Shown piece by piece: positions 43,101-49,768 of a stretch of 49,768 bases of DNA. Origin of the DNA: Bacteroidaceae bacterium (GTDB lineage: Bacteria; Bacteroidota; Bacteroidia; Bacteroidales; Bacteroidaceae); the NCBI GenBank assembly GCA_024398475.1, contig JAKSJB010000015.1, forward strand, positions 1 to 49,768, read 5' to 3'. The number at the start of each line of letters is the position of its first letter. The first letter of the stretch is position 1. Both the position numbers and the translations under genes were made by a program. The notes under the pieces were generated by a model, which was given only the letters and a program-made list of their open reading frames with translations, had not been told where the DNA came from and searched no databases.

Positions 43101-43347
43101 CACCCTTCAGGTAAATTCTGGATTGAGTCAGCGCGAAGCACTCATCATCTCCTCCAAGAGCCGCCTACGTCCGGTAATGATGGCATCACTCACCACCATC
43201 CTCGGTATGCTGCCACTCATCCCCGACGCCCTCTTCGGAGCACTTGCAGTAACCATCATGGGAGGACTCTTCGTAGGAACCCTCATCACCCTCATCTTCA
43301 TTCCAGTACTCTACTCCTTCTTCTTCCGCAGGAAAAAGAACATTTGA
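40183..43347 (+). CDS. RND-family efflux transporter permease
   Basis: This 1054-residue inner-membrane protein has the RND layout: twelve membrane segments and two large periplasmic loops. Transmembrane helix 4 carries the proton-relay acidic pair (GMLVDNAIVIVDGVL). The second half repeats the fold, with GLIGMMIKNGIVLMDE. Length is typical of HAE1-like or HAE2-like pumps. It would expel drugs or other hydrophobic compounds with the adaptor at 39070. A cytochrome biogenesis gene starts 7 nt after it, which is unusual. Confidence 0.95.
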   Translation: MGNWALNNTKLVNFIIAVLIIGGLLSYYDMSKLEDPAIKVRQAMVVTTYPGASAHQVELEVTDKLEKAIREIPAVDNIQSQSMNDLSLITVELQTTTKDIEQEWDMLRRKVSNVQSTLPAGANPSQVRDDFGDVYGMFYALTGDGMDDKSLSDYAELIKRKLMDIDGVSRVEIYGKRSQCINIELSQDKMANLGVMPIEVIQTLNGQNKTVYSGYYDNGTNRVRVTVNDKFNNAEDIGNMLIQGHHDEQLRISDIAEVLTDYETPVRNSLSYDGEHAIGISIACLPDHDITKVGAKVQKELGKIESHMPVGVECHKVFFQPERVSNALNTFLINLLESVLIVIIVLIFTMGWKSGVVIGISLVVIVFGSFLTLGAFDGTLQRVSLGAFILAMGMLVDNAIVIVDGVLIDKEKGKPQLQALTDIGKKTAMPLLGATLIAIFAFLPIFLSPDTAGVYVRDLFIVIAVSLLLSWILALTHVPIMCRRWFDWKEDTVATNADSEVSVTDTDDSEDSGEGLYTSKAYIILDRILNFGLSHRIAVIIGAFVLLGASIFSYRYIDKAFFPDMEYDQLYMEYKLPEGTNSTQVENDLREISEYLRTRPEITHITASVGGTPSRYNLVRSIATPSLSYGELIIDFTSPSSLVKNINEIQEELTRRYPQAYVKLKRYNLMFKKYPIEAMFLGSDPAVLHALTDSAMNIVRSSKKMYLPTTDWEPRFPSLTIDYNQAAARNSGLSRSDVGTSVLAYAGGIPIGTFYNGIDAQNIYVKCVDSQGKNIDNLQNVEVFGMIPNINGITSKETLSKLLSGAINKDDIIEKLTGTTPLRQIANNINVEYEDPVVMRYNGQRAQRLQCSPCPGVGTEEARQELEESLKKIELPEGYTLQWQGEKKASDDSMRYLFANFPMAVIMMIIILIMLFRDYKKPAIIFCCIPLILIGVFPTVLISGKPFGFVAIVGVLGLIGMMIKNGIVLMDEITLQVNSGLSQREALIISSKSRLRPVMMASLTTILGMLPLIPDALFGALAVTIMGGLFVGTLITLIFIPVLYSFFFRRKKNI

Positions 43348-43354
43348 ACACACC

Positions 43355-44638
43355 ATGAACATATCCCTGTATCAATATCCGCTGACGGTAGTGCTGGCAG
43401 TAGCGTTCCTACTGCTGACATGGCTTGTCTTCAGGTTTGCAGGCAACAAGGTGGTACACGTTCTCGGCGGCTGGAAGGCAGGTGCCGTGTGTATGGCAGC
43501 CATGGTACCGTTTGTAATGGTTGAGGGAACGTGGCGCACGGCTTTGCACCATAGCATTCCGTTCATCGTGATAGTAATGGCATTCCTGCTGTGTCTGGGT
43601 TTGTCCGTCTTGACCAAACTCCGTGGTGGCTTGAGACATAATCCGCATGCCCGTAACTTCGTCATCACGCACCTTGGTGTATATCTCATGATAGGTTCGT
43701 CGTTCTGGGGTGCGCCCGATGTGACTGAGGCAGGAATCAGCGTCTCCGCCCAGAAGGAGTACAACATCGCCTCCTGCGACGGTCATGCCATGATTCTTCC
43801 GTTCTCGCTCCAACTCGACCAATTTACCATAGACATGTATGACGATGGAATAAGCCCCCGTCAGTATACCAGCATACTGACGGTGCGCGACACTACACCG
43901 GGAACAGAACCGGTGAAAGTCACCACCTCAGTCAACCACCCAGGCAGATACAAAGGCTACAAGATGTATCAGACATCATTCGACCGTGCGGAAGAAGCAG
44001 ACAGCATGATAACGATAGTCAGGGATCCATGGATGCCGCTGGTGTATGTCGGTATGATTATGCTTCTCGCAGGCGTACTACTTATCTTCTCTGCTCATTG
44101 GAAGCTCAATGTACTCCTGCCGTCCATACTCATCCTTACCGTCGTCTTCACCGTTGCCTCATTGGCAAGAATCAACTTCAGCATACTCAAGCCTACGCTC
44201 AACAGCATCTGGTTCGTTCCACACGTCATGATATACATGGTAGCATATTCAGCCATGGCAGTATCGGTAGTACTAGCCATAGCGGATTGCCTGAGGCGTG
44301 ACAAGTCGGCTGGTACCGCAACAAAGTCAGGCATATTGTCAGAGTCACTCATACGCGTATCCTCCGCGTTGCTGCTTGCCGGCATGCTGTGTGGCTGCTT
44401 CTGGGCAGAGCGGGCATGGGGCAGATACTGGGGATGGGATCCCAAGGAGTGCTGGGCGGCTGTCACATGGCTGCTTACGCTCATATACATCCACCTCGCA
44501 CCCCTGAAGAACAGGCACGGAAAGATGCTCCTGACATTACTGCTCATTGCGTTCCTTGCCATTCAGATTACGTGGTACGGTGTCTATTACCTGCCATCCA
44601 GCACCGGTTCGATACATAGTTACGCATCAGGGCAATAG
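43355..44638 (+). CDS. Compact ResB-CcsA-type cytochrome c biogenesis protein
   Basis: This 427-residue polytopic protein combines an N-terminal ResB-like region (membrane segments, then an exported beta domain with CDGHAMILPFSLQLDQF) and a C-terminal CcsA region. The tryptophan-rich haem-handling motif WGRYWGWDPKECWAAV and surrounding conserved histidines are present. System II fusions attach haem to c-type apocytochromes in the periplasm. It is short compared with about 800-1000 residue fusions. The start is 7 nt after the RND pump gene. Its usual partner, nrfHA, is not in view. Confidence 0.85.
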   Translation: MNISLYQYPLTVVLAVAFLLLTWLVFRFAGNKVVHVLGGWKAGAVCMAAMVPFVMVEGTWRTALHHSIPFIVIVMAFLLCLGLSVLTKLRGGLRHNPHARNFVITHLGVYLMIGSSFWGAPDVTEAGISVSAQKEYNIASCDGHAMILPFSLQLDQFTIDMYDDGISPRQYTSILTVRDTTPGTEPVKVTTSVNHPGRYKGYKMYQTSFDRAEEADSMITIVRDPWMPLVYVGMIMLLAGVLLIFSAHWKLNVLLPSILILTVVFTVASLARINFSILKPTLNSIWFVPHVMIYMVAYSAMAVSVVLAIADCLRRDKSAGTATKSGILSESLIRVSSALLLAGMLCGCFWAERAWGRYWGWDPKECWAAVTWLLTLIYIHLAPLKNRHGKMLLTLLLIAFLAIQITWYGVYYLPSSTGSIHSYASGQ

Positions 44639-44698
44639 CATCTGGTGCATACACCGAAACATATCAATAAATCAATACTAACTTAAATTATCAGCATT

Positions 44699-45427
44699 AT
44701 GAAAACAAAGTTTGCAATCATTTCAATTCTTGCTCTCGCGGGCATTATCTCCTTTGCCTGCTCAGACGACGACGAGAACAACTACGAATCCAAGCAGTCA
44801 GCCGCAACCATCAGGTCATTATCAGAAACCAACCGCATACTGCAACTTGACCAGGACAACGTACTGCAGGCATCCAACATGAATGACTACGCACAAGTTC
44901 CCGACGGACGTGTAATCGTGACCTACGAAGACCATGGAGAAATCGACACACCTTTCGGCAACACCTGCAAATGGCATTCAGGCAAGATTACGAAGATGGA
45001 ACAGATCGCAACCTTCAAGCCAGTTGAGTTTGGTGAAAGTGTCGTATCCAACGACCGCATCGAGGTGATACTCAACACCCCTATGACTTGCGTTCAGGAT
45101 GGCTATCTTACCATTGCATACGAAGTAGGTTCAGGCGACAAGGACATTGAGCACCACTTCACACTGCAAAAGACCGAAAAAGCACTCGTATTCCAACTTC
45201 ACCATGACAACGGCGGCGACATCAGCGCCACTAAGGTGAAAGAGGGAGTCGTTGCCTTCGACCTCAGAGATCTTATTCCAGCCAATGGCGAGAAACACAA
45301 CATTATCATCGAATACATGGGCTTCGAAAGCGCAAAGACCATAAGCATCTACTTCGACGGCAAGCGTTACAATGCACCAGCCTTGAAAGTGGGACATGAA
45401 ACACCTACGGAATGCTATATGTGCTAA
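44699..45427 (+). CDS. NigD-like lipoprotein
   Basis: The 242-residue exported lipoprotein (lipobox ISFAC) resembles the Bacteroidetes NigD-like family in two parts. The N-terminal beta region has DGRVIVTYEDHGEID. The C-terminal domain has GYLTIAYEVGSGDKDIEHHFTLQ. The family is found with bacteriocin or envelope genes and has no settled function. A spacer of 60 nt separates it from the CcsA gene. A terminator of the AATGCCACCC type follows at 45451. Confidence 0.6.
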   Translation: MKTKFAIISILALAGIISFACSDDDENNYESKQSAATIRSLSETNRILQLDQDNVLQASNMNDYAQVPDGRVIVTYEDHGEIDTPFGNTCKWHSGKITKMEQIATFKPVEFGESVVSNDRIEVILNTPMTCVQDGYLTIAYEVGSGDKDIEHHFTLQKTEKALVFQLHHDNGGDISATKVKEGVVAFDLRDLIPANGEKHNIIIEYMGFESAKTISIYFDGKRYNAPALKVGHETPTECYMC

Positions 45428-45450
45428 AACCAATATCCTACCATATACAA

Positions 45451-45489
45451 CAATGCCACCCTTTGGATTCTTTCCGTTGGGTGGCATTG
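45451..45489 (+). terminator. Terminator hairpin of the NigD-like gene
   Basis: CAATGCCACCC (45451-45461) pairs with GGGTGGCATTG (45479-45489) in an 11-bp stem. It is the same hairpin type as at 11958 and 16577. Confidence 0.8.
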
Positions 45490-45523
45490 ATGTATTTGTG
45501 ACAAGGATATTCAAAACCAATTA

Positions 45524-45971
45524 AAAAAACTGATAACTGATAAACTGATAATTTTCTTTAGGAGTTTAGGAGTTTTGGAGTTAAGGGAGTTAAGCATTTT
45601 AATGCCATTGGCTTTTTGGGAGTCAACAAGTCAACGAGTCAACAAGCAACCATCCGGACGAAAAAGCCATTAGCCATTAGCTTTTCTTGAGTCAACGAGT
45701 CAACCAATGACTCCGAACCATAGCATTCGCCTGGAGGGCGATACAGCGAGCCTTAGCGAGCGGTGGGTAACCCCGTACACCGAACGTAGTGGTGTGCGGG
45801 GATAGAGAAACGACAAAATACCTTACCTTAGCCCACAACCCGAAGGGGTGTGCCGTAGCCTTTGCGTTATCGTTTGCGTAGGCGTAGCCTTTTGCGTTTG
45901 CGTTATCGTTTGCGTTTCCCGCTCGTTGACTTGTTGACTCGTTGACTTGTTGACTCAAGAAAAGCCAATGG
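45524..45971. repeat. Mosaic intergenic repeat cluster J (largest)
   Basis: In order: the 28-bp ACTGATAA block (45528-45555, exact copy at 30391); GGAGTTTAGGAGTT units; AACAAGTCAACGAGTCAAC (inverse of GTTGACTY); GCCATTAGCCATTAGC; a hairpin CCCCGTACACC-9 nt-GGTGTGCGGGG (45771-45801); the 35-bp block (45824-45858); GCGTTTGCGTTATCG units; and six GTTGACTT/GTTGACTC 8-mers. No gene is supported. Confidence 0.85.
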
Positions 45972-47030
45972 CTAATGGCCAACAGCCCTTTTATACTGTT
46001 CCCATCTGTCACGTATGCTGTACACGTAGTTGTAGGTTTCGCTGCCGCGCATGTAGCCGCGTTTCACCACAGGGTCGTTGAAGTAACGGGGTTCGCTGAG
46101 ATGAAGCACCACCTGGTCAACGGATTGCGTCCAGCGGTCGGGATTATGTCCCAACTTGGCAGCAAGACGGCGTGCATCGTCGATGTGACCTTCGCCGCCG
46201 TTGTAGGCAGCAAGAACGAAGTTGATGCGCTCCCCCGGGTCAGCAATGGAAGAATAATGACTGTTGAGTTTGGAAATATACCGGACAGCACCGCTGAGGT
46301 TGGTTTCGGGATTGAAAGCCTGACTTACACTCACCCCCATACTTGCAGCAGTACGCGGCATCAGTTGCATAAGCCCAAGAGCACCCATATAACTAACCGC
46401 ATCGGCATCGAAGGCACTCTCCTGATAAGCCTGAGCCGCAAGCAGACGCCAATCCCATCCACACTGAGAAGCATAATGGCGGAAGAGATGGTCGTAGCGG
46501 CTTATCTGACCAGCAGAAGCATTGAGCATAGGGCTGTAGGAACGGCGTCGCGGAGTATAAACACGACCGTGTTCGTCAGACACACGGATGGTGGTCATTG
46601 CCTCAAAGTTCTTACGGTTGTCGTCCACCCACTGATGAACCGATTCAGCAAGCAAGGGAGCATCCGAGCGCACCTGCCAGCGGTCGGCATCGGCAAAGAG
46701 AGCAATATCCGCCTCACCATTGCTGAGTCGCTGCATCATGGAAACGCTGTCGGGCATCACGTCAATCCTCATGGCACAGCCGATGCTCTTGGCATACTGC
46801 GAAGCAATGAGATACTGCTTGCCGTAACCCTCACCGTAATATTCAAAATAAGTATCACTGCCGTACATAGCCACCACAATCAGTTCCCCGTTCATCTGAA
46901 TCACGTCAAGATCCATACCCGTAGGAGCACCGGGAGTGTCGAACACCCCACTCACGTGCTTCGGAGATTCCTTGCATGAGAAAAGAAGGGAAACCAGCGA
47001 GAGAAACAAGTATGTACGAAGAAGTTTCAT
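45972..47030 (-). CDS. mltF: MltF-like lytic transglycosylase lipoprotein
   Basis: The 352-residue lipoprotein (lipobox LLFSC) has an N-terminal part like a periplasmic solute-binding domain (about 45-130) and a C-terminal SLT lytic transglycosylase domain (about 175-345). The catalytic Glu lies in AYQESAFDADA, followed by GALGLMQLMP and LAAYNGGEGH. It cuts peptidoglycan glycan strands from the periplasm. It is shorter than MltF proteins of about 450-520 residues; the shortening falls in the solute-binding half. It overlaps the lysozyme gene by 4 nt. Confidence 0.9.
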   Translation of the reverse strand: MKLLRTYLFLSLVSLLFSCKESPKHVSGVFDTPGAPTGMDLDVIQMNGELIVVAMYGSDTYFEYYGEGYGKQYLIASQYAKSIGCAMRIDVMPDSVSMMQRLSNGEADIALFADADRWQVRSDAPLLAESVHQWVDDNRKNFEAMTTIRVSDEHGRVYTPRRRSYSPMLNASAGQISRYDHLFRHYASQCGWDWRLLAAQAYQESAFDADAVSYMGALGLMQLMPRTAASMGVSVSQAFNPETNLSGAVRYISKLNSHYSSIADPGERINFVLAAYNGGEGHIDDARRLAAKLGHNPDRWTQSVDQVVLHLSEPRYFNDPVVKRGYMRGSETYNYVYSIRDRWEQYKRAVGH

Positions 47031-47920
47031 TGTTTGCGCGTAGCACCTATAGTAAGTTTCATTAGATCGTCGTAACTACCGTTGAAGACATTCAGGTCAA
47101 CCTTGTAGTCAATACCATCCACCGTACCGCGGTCAGTATGCTGCCAGAACTTCCATTCGCCCTTGTAGCGAAGGCTGTCCACATAGTAGTGGGCAATCCA
47201 GTAAGGATAGCGGTCAAACTCCGGAGTGTAGAGATACTTCCTGCGGAAAGCGTAAGAAGTGTAGAGGATAGGCGGCACACCATAGTGCTTCTCCACGAGG
47301 TCGAGCCACTGCAGCGCCTGCGCCCTCAACTGATAGGGAGGAAGTCCGCCGTCAGTTTCGATGTCCAGCACCGGCGGCAGGTCATCATCGTCGAGCCACA
47401 CCATCTTGCAGAACCACCGTGCCTGCGCCTTGGCAGTACTCTTCACGGAGAAGAAATGATAGGCACCGCGCGTGATACCATGCTTATGCGCCTGATAGAA
47501 GTTTTCGTTGAAGTTCTCATCGAGCAAGTCAGAACCCTCCGTAGCCTTGACGAATATGAAGCGTACCGGCACACCGTTAATCTGAGCGTTCTGAAGTTTC
47601 TCCCAGTCGATTTCGCGCTGATAGTGACTGATGTCGATACCGCGCACGTCACCGTTAGGATACTTTATCGCACCGTAGCGGGCAATGATGCTGAACGGAC
47701 GGTCAATGACAACCTTCCCGACAAAAACTATAAGGATAAGCGTAATAGCGGCAATGACAATCCAGAACAACCGCGAACCGACACGATTAAAAAGGGAAGA
47801 TACCGAAGTATTCTTCCCCTTTCGACCTTTTGCGGAATGACCGGCAGCACGCCCAGCCGAAGTAGGTTTCCGTTTGCTGCCAACCGTCTGCCGCTGAGTA
47901 TTTTTACTTACCTTGTTCAA
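47027..47920 (-). CDS. GH25-family lysozyme, membrane-anchored
   Basis: The 297-residue protein has a basic Lys/Arg-rich N-terminus, one transmembrane helix at 51-70 and a GH25 muramidase domain from about 90. Motifs are GIDISHYQ (D96), [15 protein letters not shown] and VLDIETDGG (D186 and E188). It would cleave between MurNAc and GlcNAc. It overlaps pfp by 17 nt and the transglycosylase gene by 4 nt, so all three are one operon. Confidence 0.9.
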   Translation of the reverse strand: MNKVSKNTQRQTVGSKRKPTSAGRAAGHSAKGRKGKNTSVSSLFNRVGSRLFWIVIAAITLILIVFVGKVVIDRPFSIIARYGAIKYPNGDVRGIDISHYQREIDWEKLQNAQINGVPVRFIFVKATEGSDLLDENFNENFYQAHKHGITRGAYHFFSVKSTAKAQARWFCKMVWLDDDDLPPVLDIETDGGLPPYQLRAQALQWLDLVEKHYGVPPILYTSYAFRRKYLYTPEFDRYPYWIAHYYVDSLRYKGEWKFWQHTDRGTVDGIDYKVDLNVFNGSYDDLMKLTIGATRKQ

Positions 47921-49541
47921 GTTTCAGAGTGATTGTGCTCTGGTCGCAAACCTCAGTAGGGCCAAAGTACTGGATAGGACCTGGATAAACGTATGAAGTG
48001 TAACGTGCCCAATTCTCACGCTTGGAAGCGAAGTACTTGAAAGGAGCACCGTCGAGTTCCACGAGAGCCTTGCGGATAACAGGCTTCATCTTACCGTTAC
48101 GCTTCTCCATGTTCATCATCATAGTGATAGGCACACCGCCGGCAATCCATTCAGAAGCAGGAGCAGTAGTGTTCTTGATGATAGACATGTAACCTGTCTT
48201 ACCGTTAGCGATGAGACGAGTAGCGTTGAAACCGAGGCTGTAGCAGTAGTCAGCATCATAGTTAGAAGGAGCAGCACAGCGGCCTTCGTAACCGAAGAAG
48301 TGGTGCTGAGCAGCAAACTTGCCGTCGAACTTGCCAGCCTTCTTCATCTTCTCGAGTTTCACCTCAACCATGTGAGAAAGGAGTTTCTCTGTCTCGATAA
48401 GACTTACCTGAACGTTTCCGTGAGGGTCGCGGTCGAGAGCAAGTTGAGTAGCAACGTCAGTAGGAAGAGAGTTGAACACCTTGAGGTTATCCTCAGAGAT
48501 GTGGTCGCGTACATAGTCGAGTTGCTTGTTGCGGCTTACAGCCTTTGCCTCGTCAGTAGCAAGAACATCATTGAGTTCAGCAATGAGTTTCTTGATAGCA
48601 GGAATGAACTCGATAAGACCTTCAGGAATGAGGACAGTACCGTAGTTGTTGCCGTCGGCAGCACGGAGAGCCACAGCATCAGCGATGTATGCAACAACAT
48701 CGTCAAGGCTCATAGCCTTTGCCTCAACCTCCTCACTTACGAGACAGATATTTGGTTGGCACTGGAGAGCACACTCAAGGGCGATGTGAGAAGCAGAACG
48801 ACCCATGAGTTTGATGAAGTGCCAGTACTTACGGGCAGAGTTACAGTCGCGCTGGATGTTACCGATGAGTTCAGAATAAGTCTTGCAGGCAGTATCAAAA
48901 CCGAATGAAGTTTCAATCTGAGCATTCTTGAGGTCACCGTCGATAGTCTTAGGACAGCCGATAACCTGAACGCCGTACTGCTTGGCAGCATAGTACTCAG
49001 CAAGAACACAGGCATTAGTATTGGAGTCGTCACCACCGATGATTACGAGAGCCTTGATACCCAGTTCCTTCAGAATCTTGATACCCTTCTCAAACTGCCA
49101 TTCCTCTTCAAGTTTAGTACGACCGGAACCGATGATGTCGAAACCACCGGTGTTGCGGTATTCGTCGATGATGGCAGGAGTAAGTTCCATGTACTTATGG
49201 TCAACAAGACCACCAGGGCCAAGGATAAAGCCGTAGAGTTTGCTTGCAGGGTTCAGCGACTTGATACCGTCGAAGATACCGCTGATAACGTTGTGACCGC
49301 CAGGAGCCTGACCACCCGAAAGGATAACACCCACGTTGAATGGTTCCAATGCCTTCTGTTCACCTGCCTCGAACTCGATGACCGGCATACCGTAAGTATT
49401 AGGGAACAACTTCTTGATGTCTGCTTGGTCGCCCACTGACTGAGTTGGCTCACCTTCCTTAGCAACTACGCTACCCTGAAGAGCCTTAGGAAGTTTTGGC
49501 TGATAGGCAGCACGTGCAATCTGTAATGCGCTTTTTTCCAT
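47904..49541 (-). CDS. pfp: Diphosphate-fructose-6-phosphate 1-phosphotransferase
   Basis: This 545-residue PPi-dependent phosphofructokinase interconverts fructose 6-phosphate and fructose 1,6-bisphosphate with pyrophosphate in glycolysis. It has [10 protein letters not shown] (75-84), the PPi-type GGDDSNTNA (169-177; ATP enzymes have GGDGS here), and [10 protein letters not shown] (198-207). Length is typical of the long PFP type found in Bacteroidales. It is the first gene of the leftward operon; a -7 element lies at 49653-49660. The 3' end overlaps the lysozyme start by 17 nt. Confidence 0.96.
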   Translation of the reverse strand: MEKSALQIARAAYQPKLPKALQGSVVAKEGEPTQSVGDQADIKKLFPNTYGMPVIEFEAGEQKALEPFNVGVILSGGQAPGGHNVISGIFDGIKSLNPASKLYGFILGPGGLVDHKYMELTPAIIDEYRNTGGFDIIGSGRTKLEEEWQFEKGIKILKELGIKALVIIGGDDSNTNACVLAEYYAAKQYGVQVIGCPKTIDGDLKNAQIETSFGFDTACKTYSELIGNIQRDCNSARKYWHFIKLMGRSASHIALECALQCQPNICLVSEEVEAKAMSLDDVVAYIADAVALRAADGNNYGTVLIPEGLIEFIPAIKKLIAELNDVLATDEAKAVSRNKQLDYVRDHISEDNLKVFNSLPTDVATQLALDRDPHGNVQVSLIETEKLLSHMVEVKLEKMKKAGKFDGKFAAQHHFFGYEGRCAAPSNYDADYCYSLGFNATRLIANGKTGYMSIIKNTTAPASEWIAGGVPITMMMNMEKRNGKMKPVIRKALVELDGAPFKYFASKRENWARYTSYVYPGPIQYFGPTEVCDQSTITLKLEQGK

Positions 49542-49652
49542 TGTTTTTGAATTTATATGAGTTACTGATTCTTACCTAAAAAACACACCTATACCACTGT
49601 GTACAAAGTACTTGAACAGATTATCCAATCAGCATAGGCACATAATTTCCGA

Positions 49653-49660
49653 CAAAGGTA
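49653..49660 (-). promoter_or_regulatory. -7 element of the pfp operon
   Basis: TACCTTTG on the minus strand gives a leader of about 105 nt before the ATG at 49541. No clear TTTG is seen at the usual distance. Confidence 0.5.
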
Positions 49661-49711
49661 CGAATAAAATCCGAGAAACCCACACCTTTTGACATCTTTT
49701 TTAGAAAAGCC

Positions 49712-49768
49712 GCAACGCAAACCCTAACGCAAACGCAAAAGGCTTCGCCTACGCAAACCCTAACGCAA
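49712..49768. repeat. Mosaic intergenic repeat cluster K (cut by window end)
   Basis: CGCAAACCCTAACGCAAACG and CGCAAAAGGCTTCGCCTACG units, the same as at 30103-30170, run off the end of the window. Confidence 0.8.

Noticed and set aside
45975..46979. 334-aa plus-strand frame opposite the MltF-like gene
   Set aside because: It is the antisense shadow of a well-supported transglycosylase gene.
47138..47932. 264-aa plus-strand frame opposite the GH25 lysozyme gene
   Set aside because: It is antisense to a gene with clear catalytic residues.

Overview
The window looks like a chromosomal segment of a Prevotella-like member of the Bacteroidales. The grounds are gene content (PPi-dependent phosphofructokinase, a DUF4421 protein, a NigD-like lipoprotein, a BspA-type leucine-rich repeat protein, a C10 cysteine peptidase, a compact ResB-CcsA protein, many lipoproteins) and promoters of the Bacteroidetes type (TTTG, about 20 nt, then TAnnTTTG). 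Only a few genes have a strong Shine-Dalgarno sequence. I recognised no rRNA, tRNA or CRISPR array. No database search was run, so family names rest on motifs and recall.

Layout. 0-9 kb: a large secreted protein, MazG, a small lipoprotein, an HD phosphohydrolase, an AlkD-like protein, an NhaC antiporter and PepD. 9-15.4 kb: two lipoproteins, a small heat-shock protein, a 5'-truncated BspA-like gene, and an ECF sigma/membrane protein/lipoprotein operon. 15.4-24 kb is accessory DNA: a dead RhuM relic, a toxin-antitoxin pair with a clear promoter and operator, an AT-rich leftward cluster (SPFH protein with a GYF domain, a second GYF protein, a small membrane protein, a zinc-ribbon/YARHG membrane protein, an unknown protein, an M15 peptidase lipoprotein), a candidate structured RNA upstream of it, and an IS4-type insertion sequence. 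24-30 kb: a 5'-nucleotidase-like enzyme overlapping a short MiaA, a glycine-zipper lipoprotein, and serC-serA. 30.6-32.5 kb: a secreted C10 peptidase with a small partner lipoprotein. 32.5-36.4 kb: a second ECF sigma operon and outer-membrane-type proteins. 36.4-45.4 kb: an oxidoreductase, RlmD, an RND efflux pair followed directly by a cytochrome c biogenesis protein, and a NigD-like lipoprotein. 46-49.5 kb: pfp, a GH25 lysozyme and an MltF-like transglycosylase in one overlapping leftward operon.

Two things stand out. First, the SPFH/GYF/zinc-ribbon/YARHG cluster behind a conserved-looking structured RNA may be a membrane-associated assembly; its function is not established here. Second, intergenic gaps are filled with a mosaic of short repeat modules: the 8-mer GTTGACTY, the CGCAAACSCTAA family, GCCATTAGCCATTGGC, a 30-bp C-rich block, a 35-bp block, a 28-bp ACTGATAA block and others. 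These recur in different orders and orientations at about ten places, and some copies probably act as terminators.
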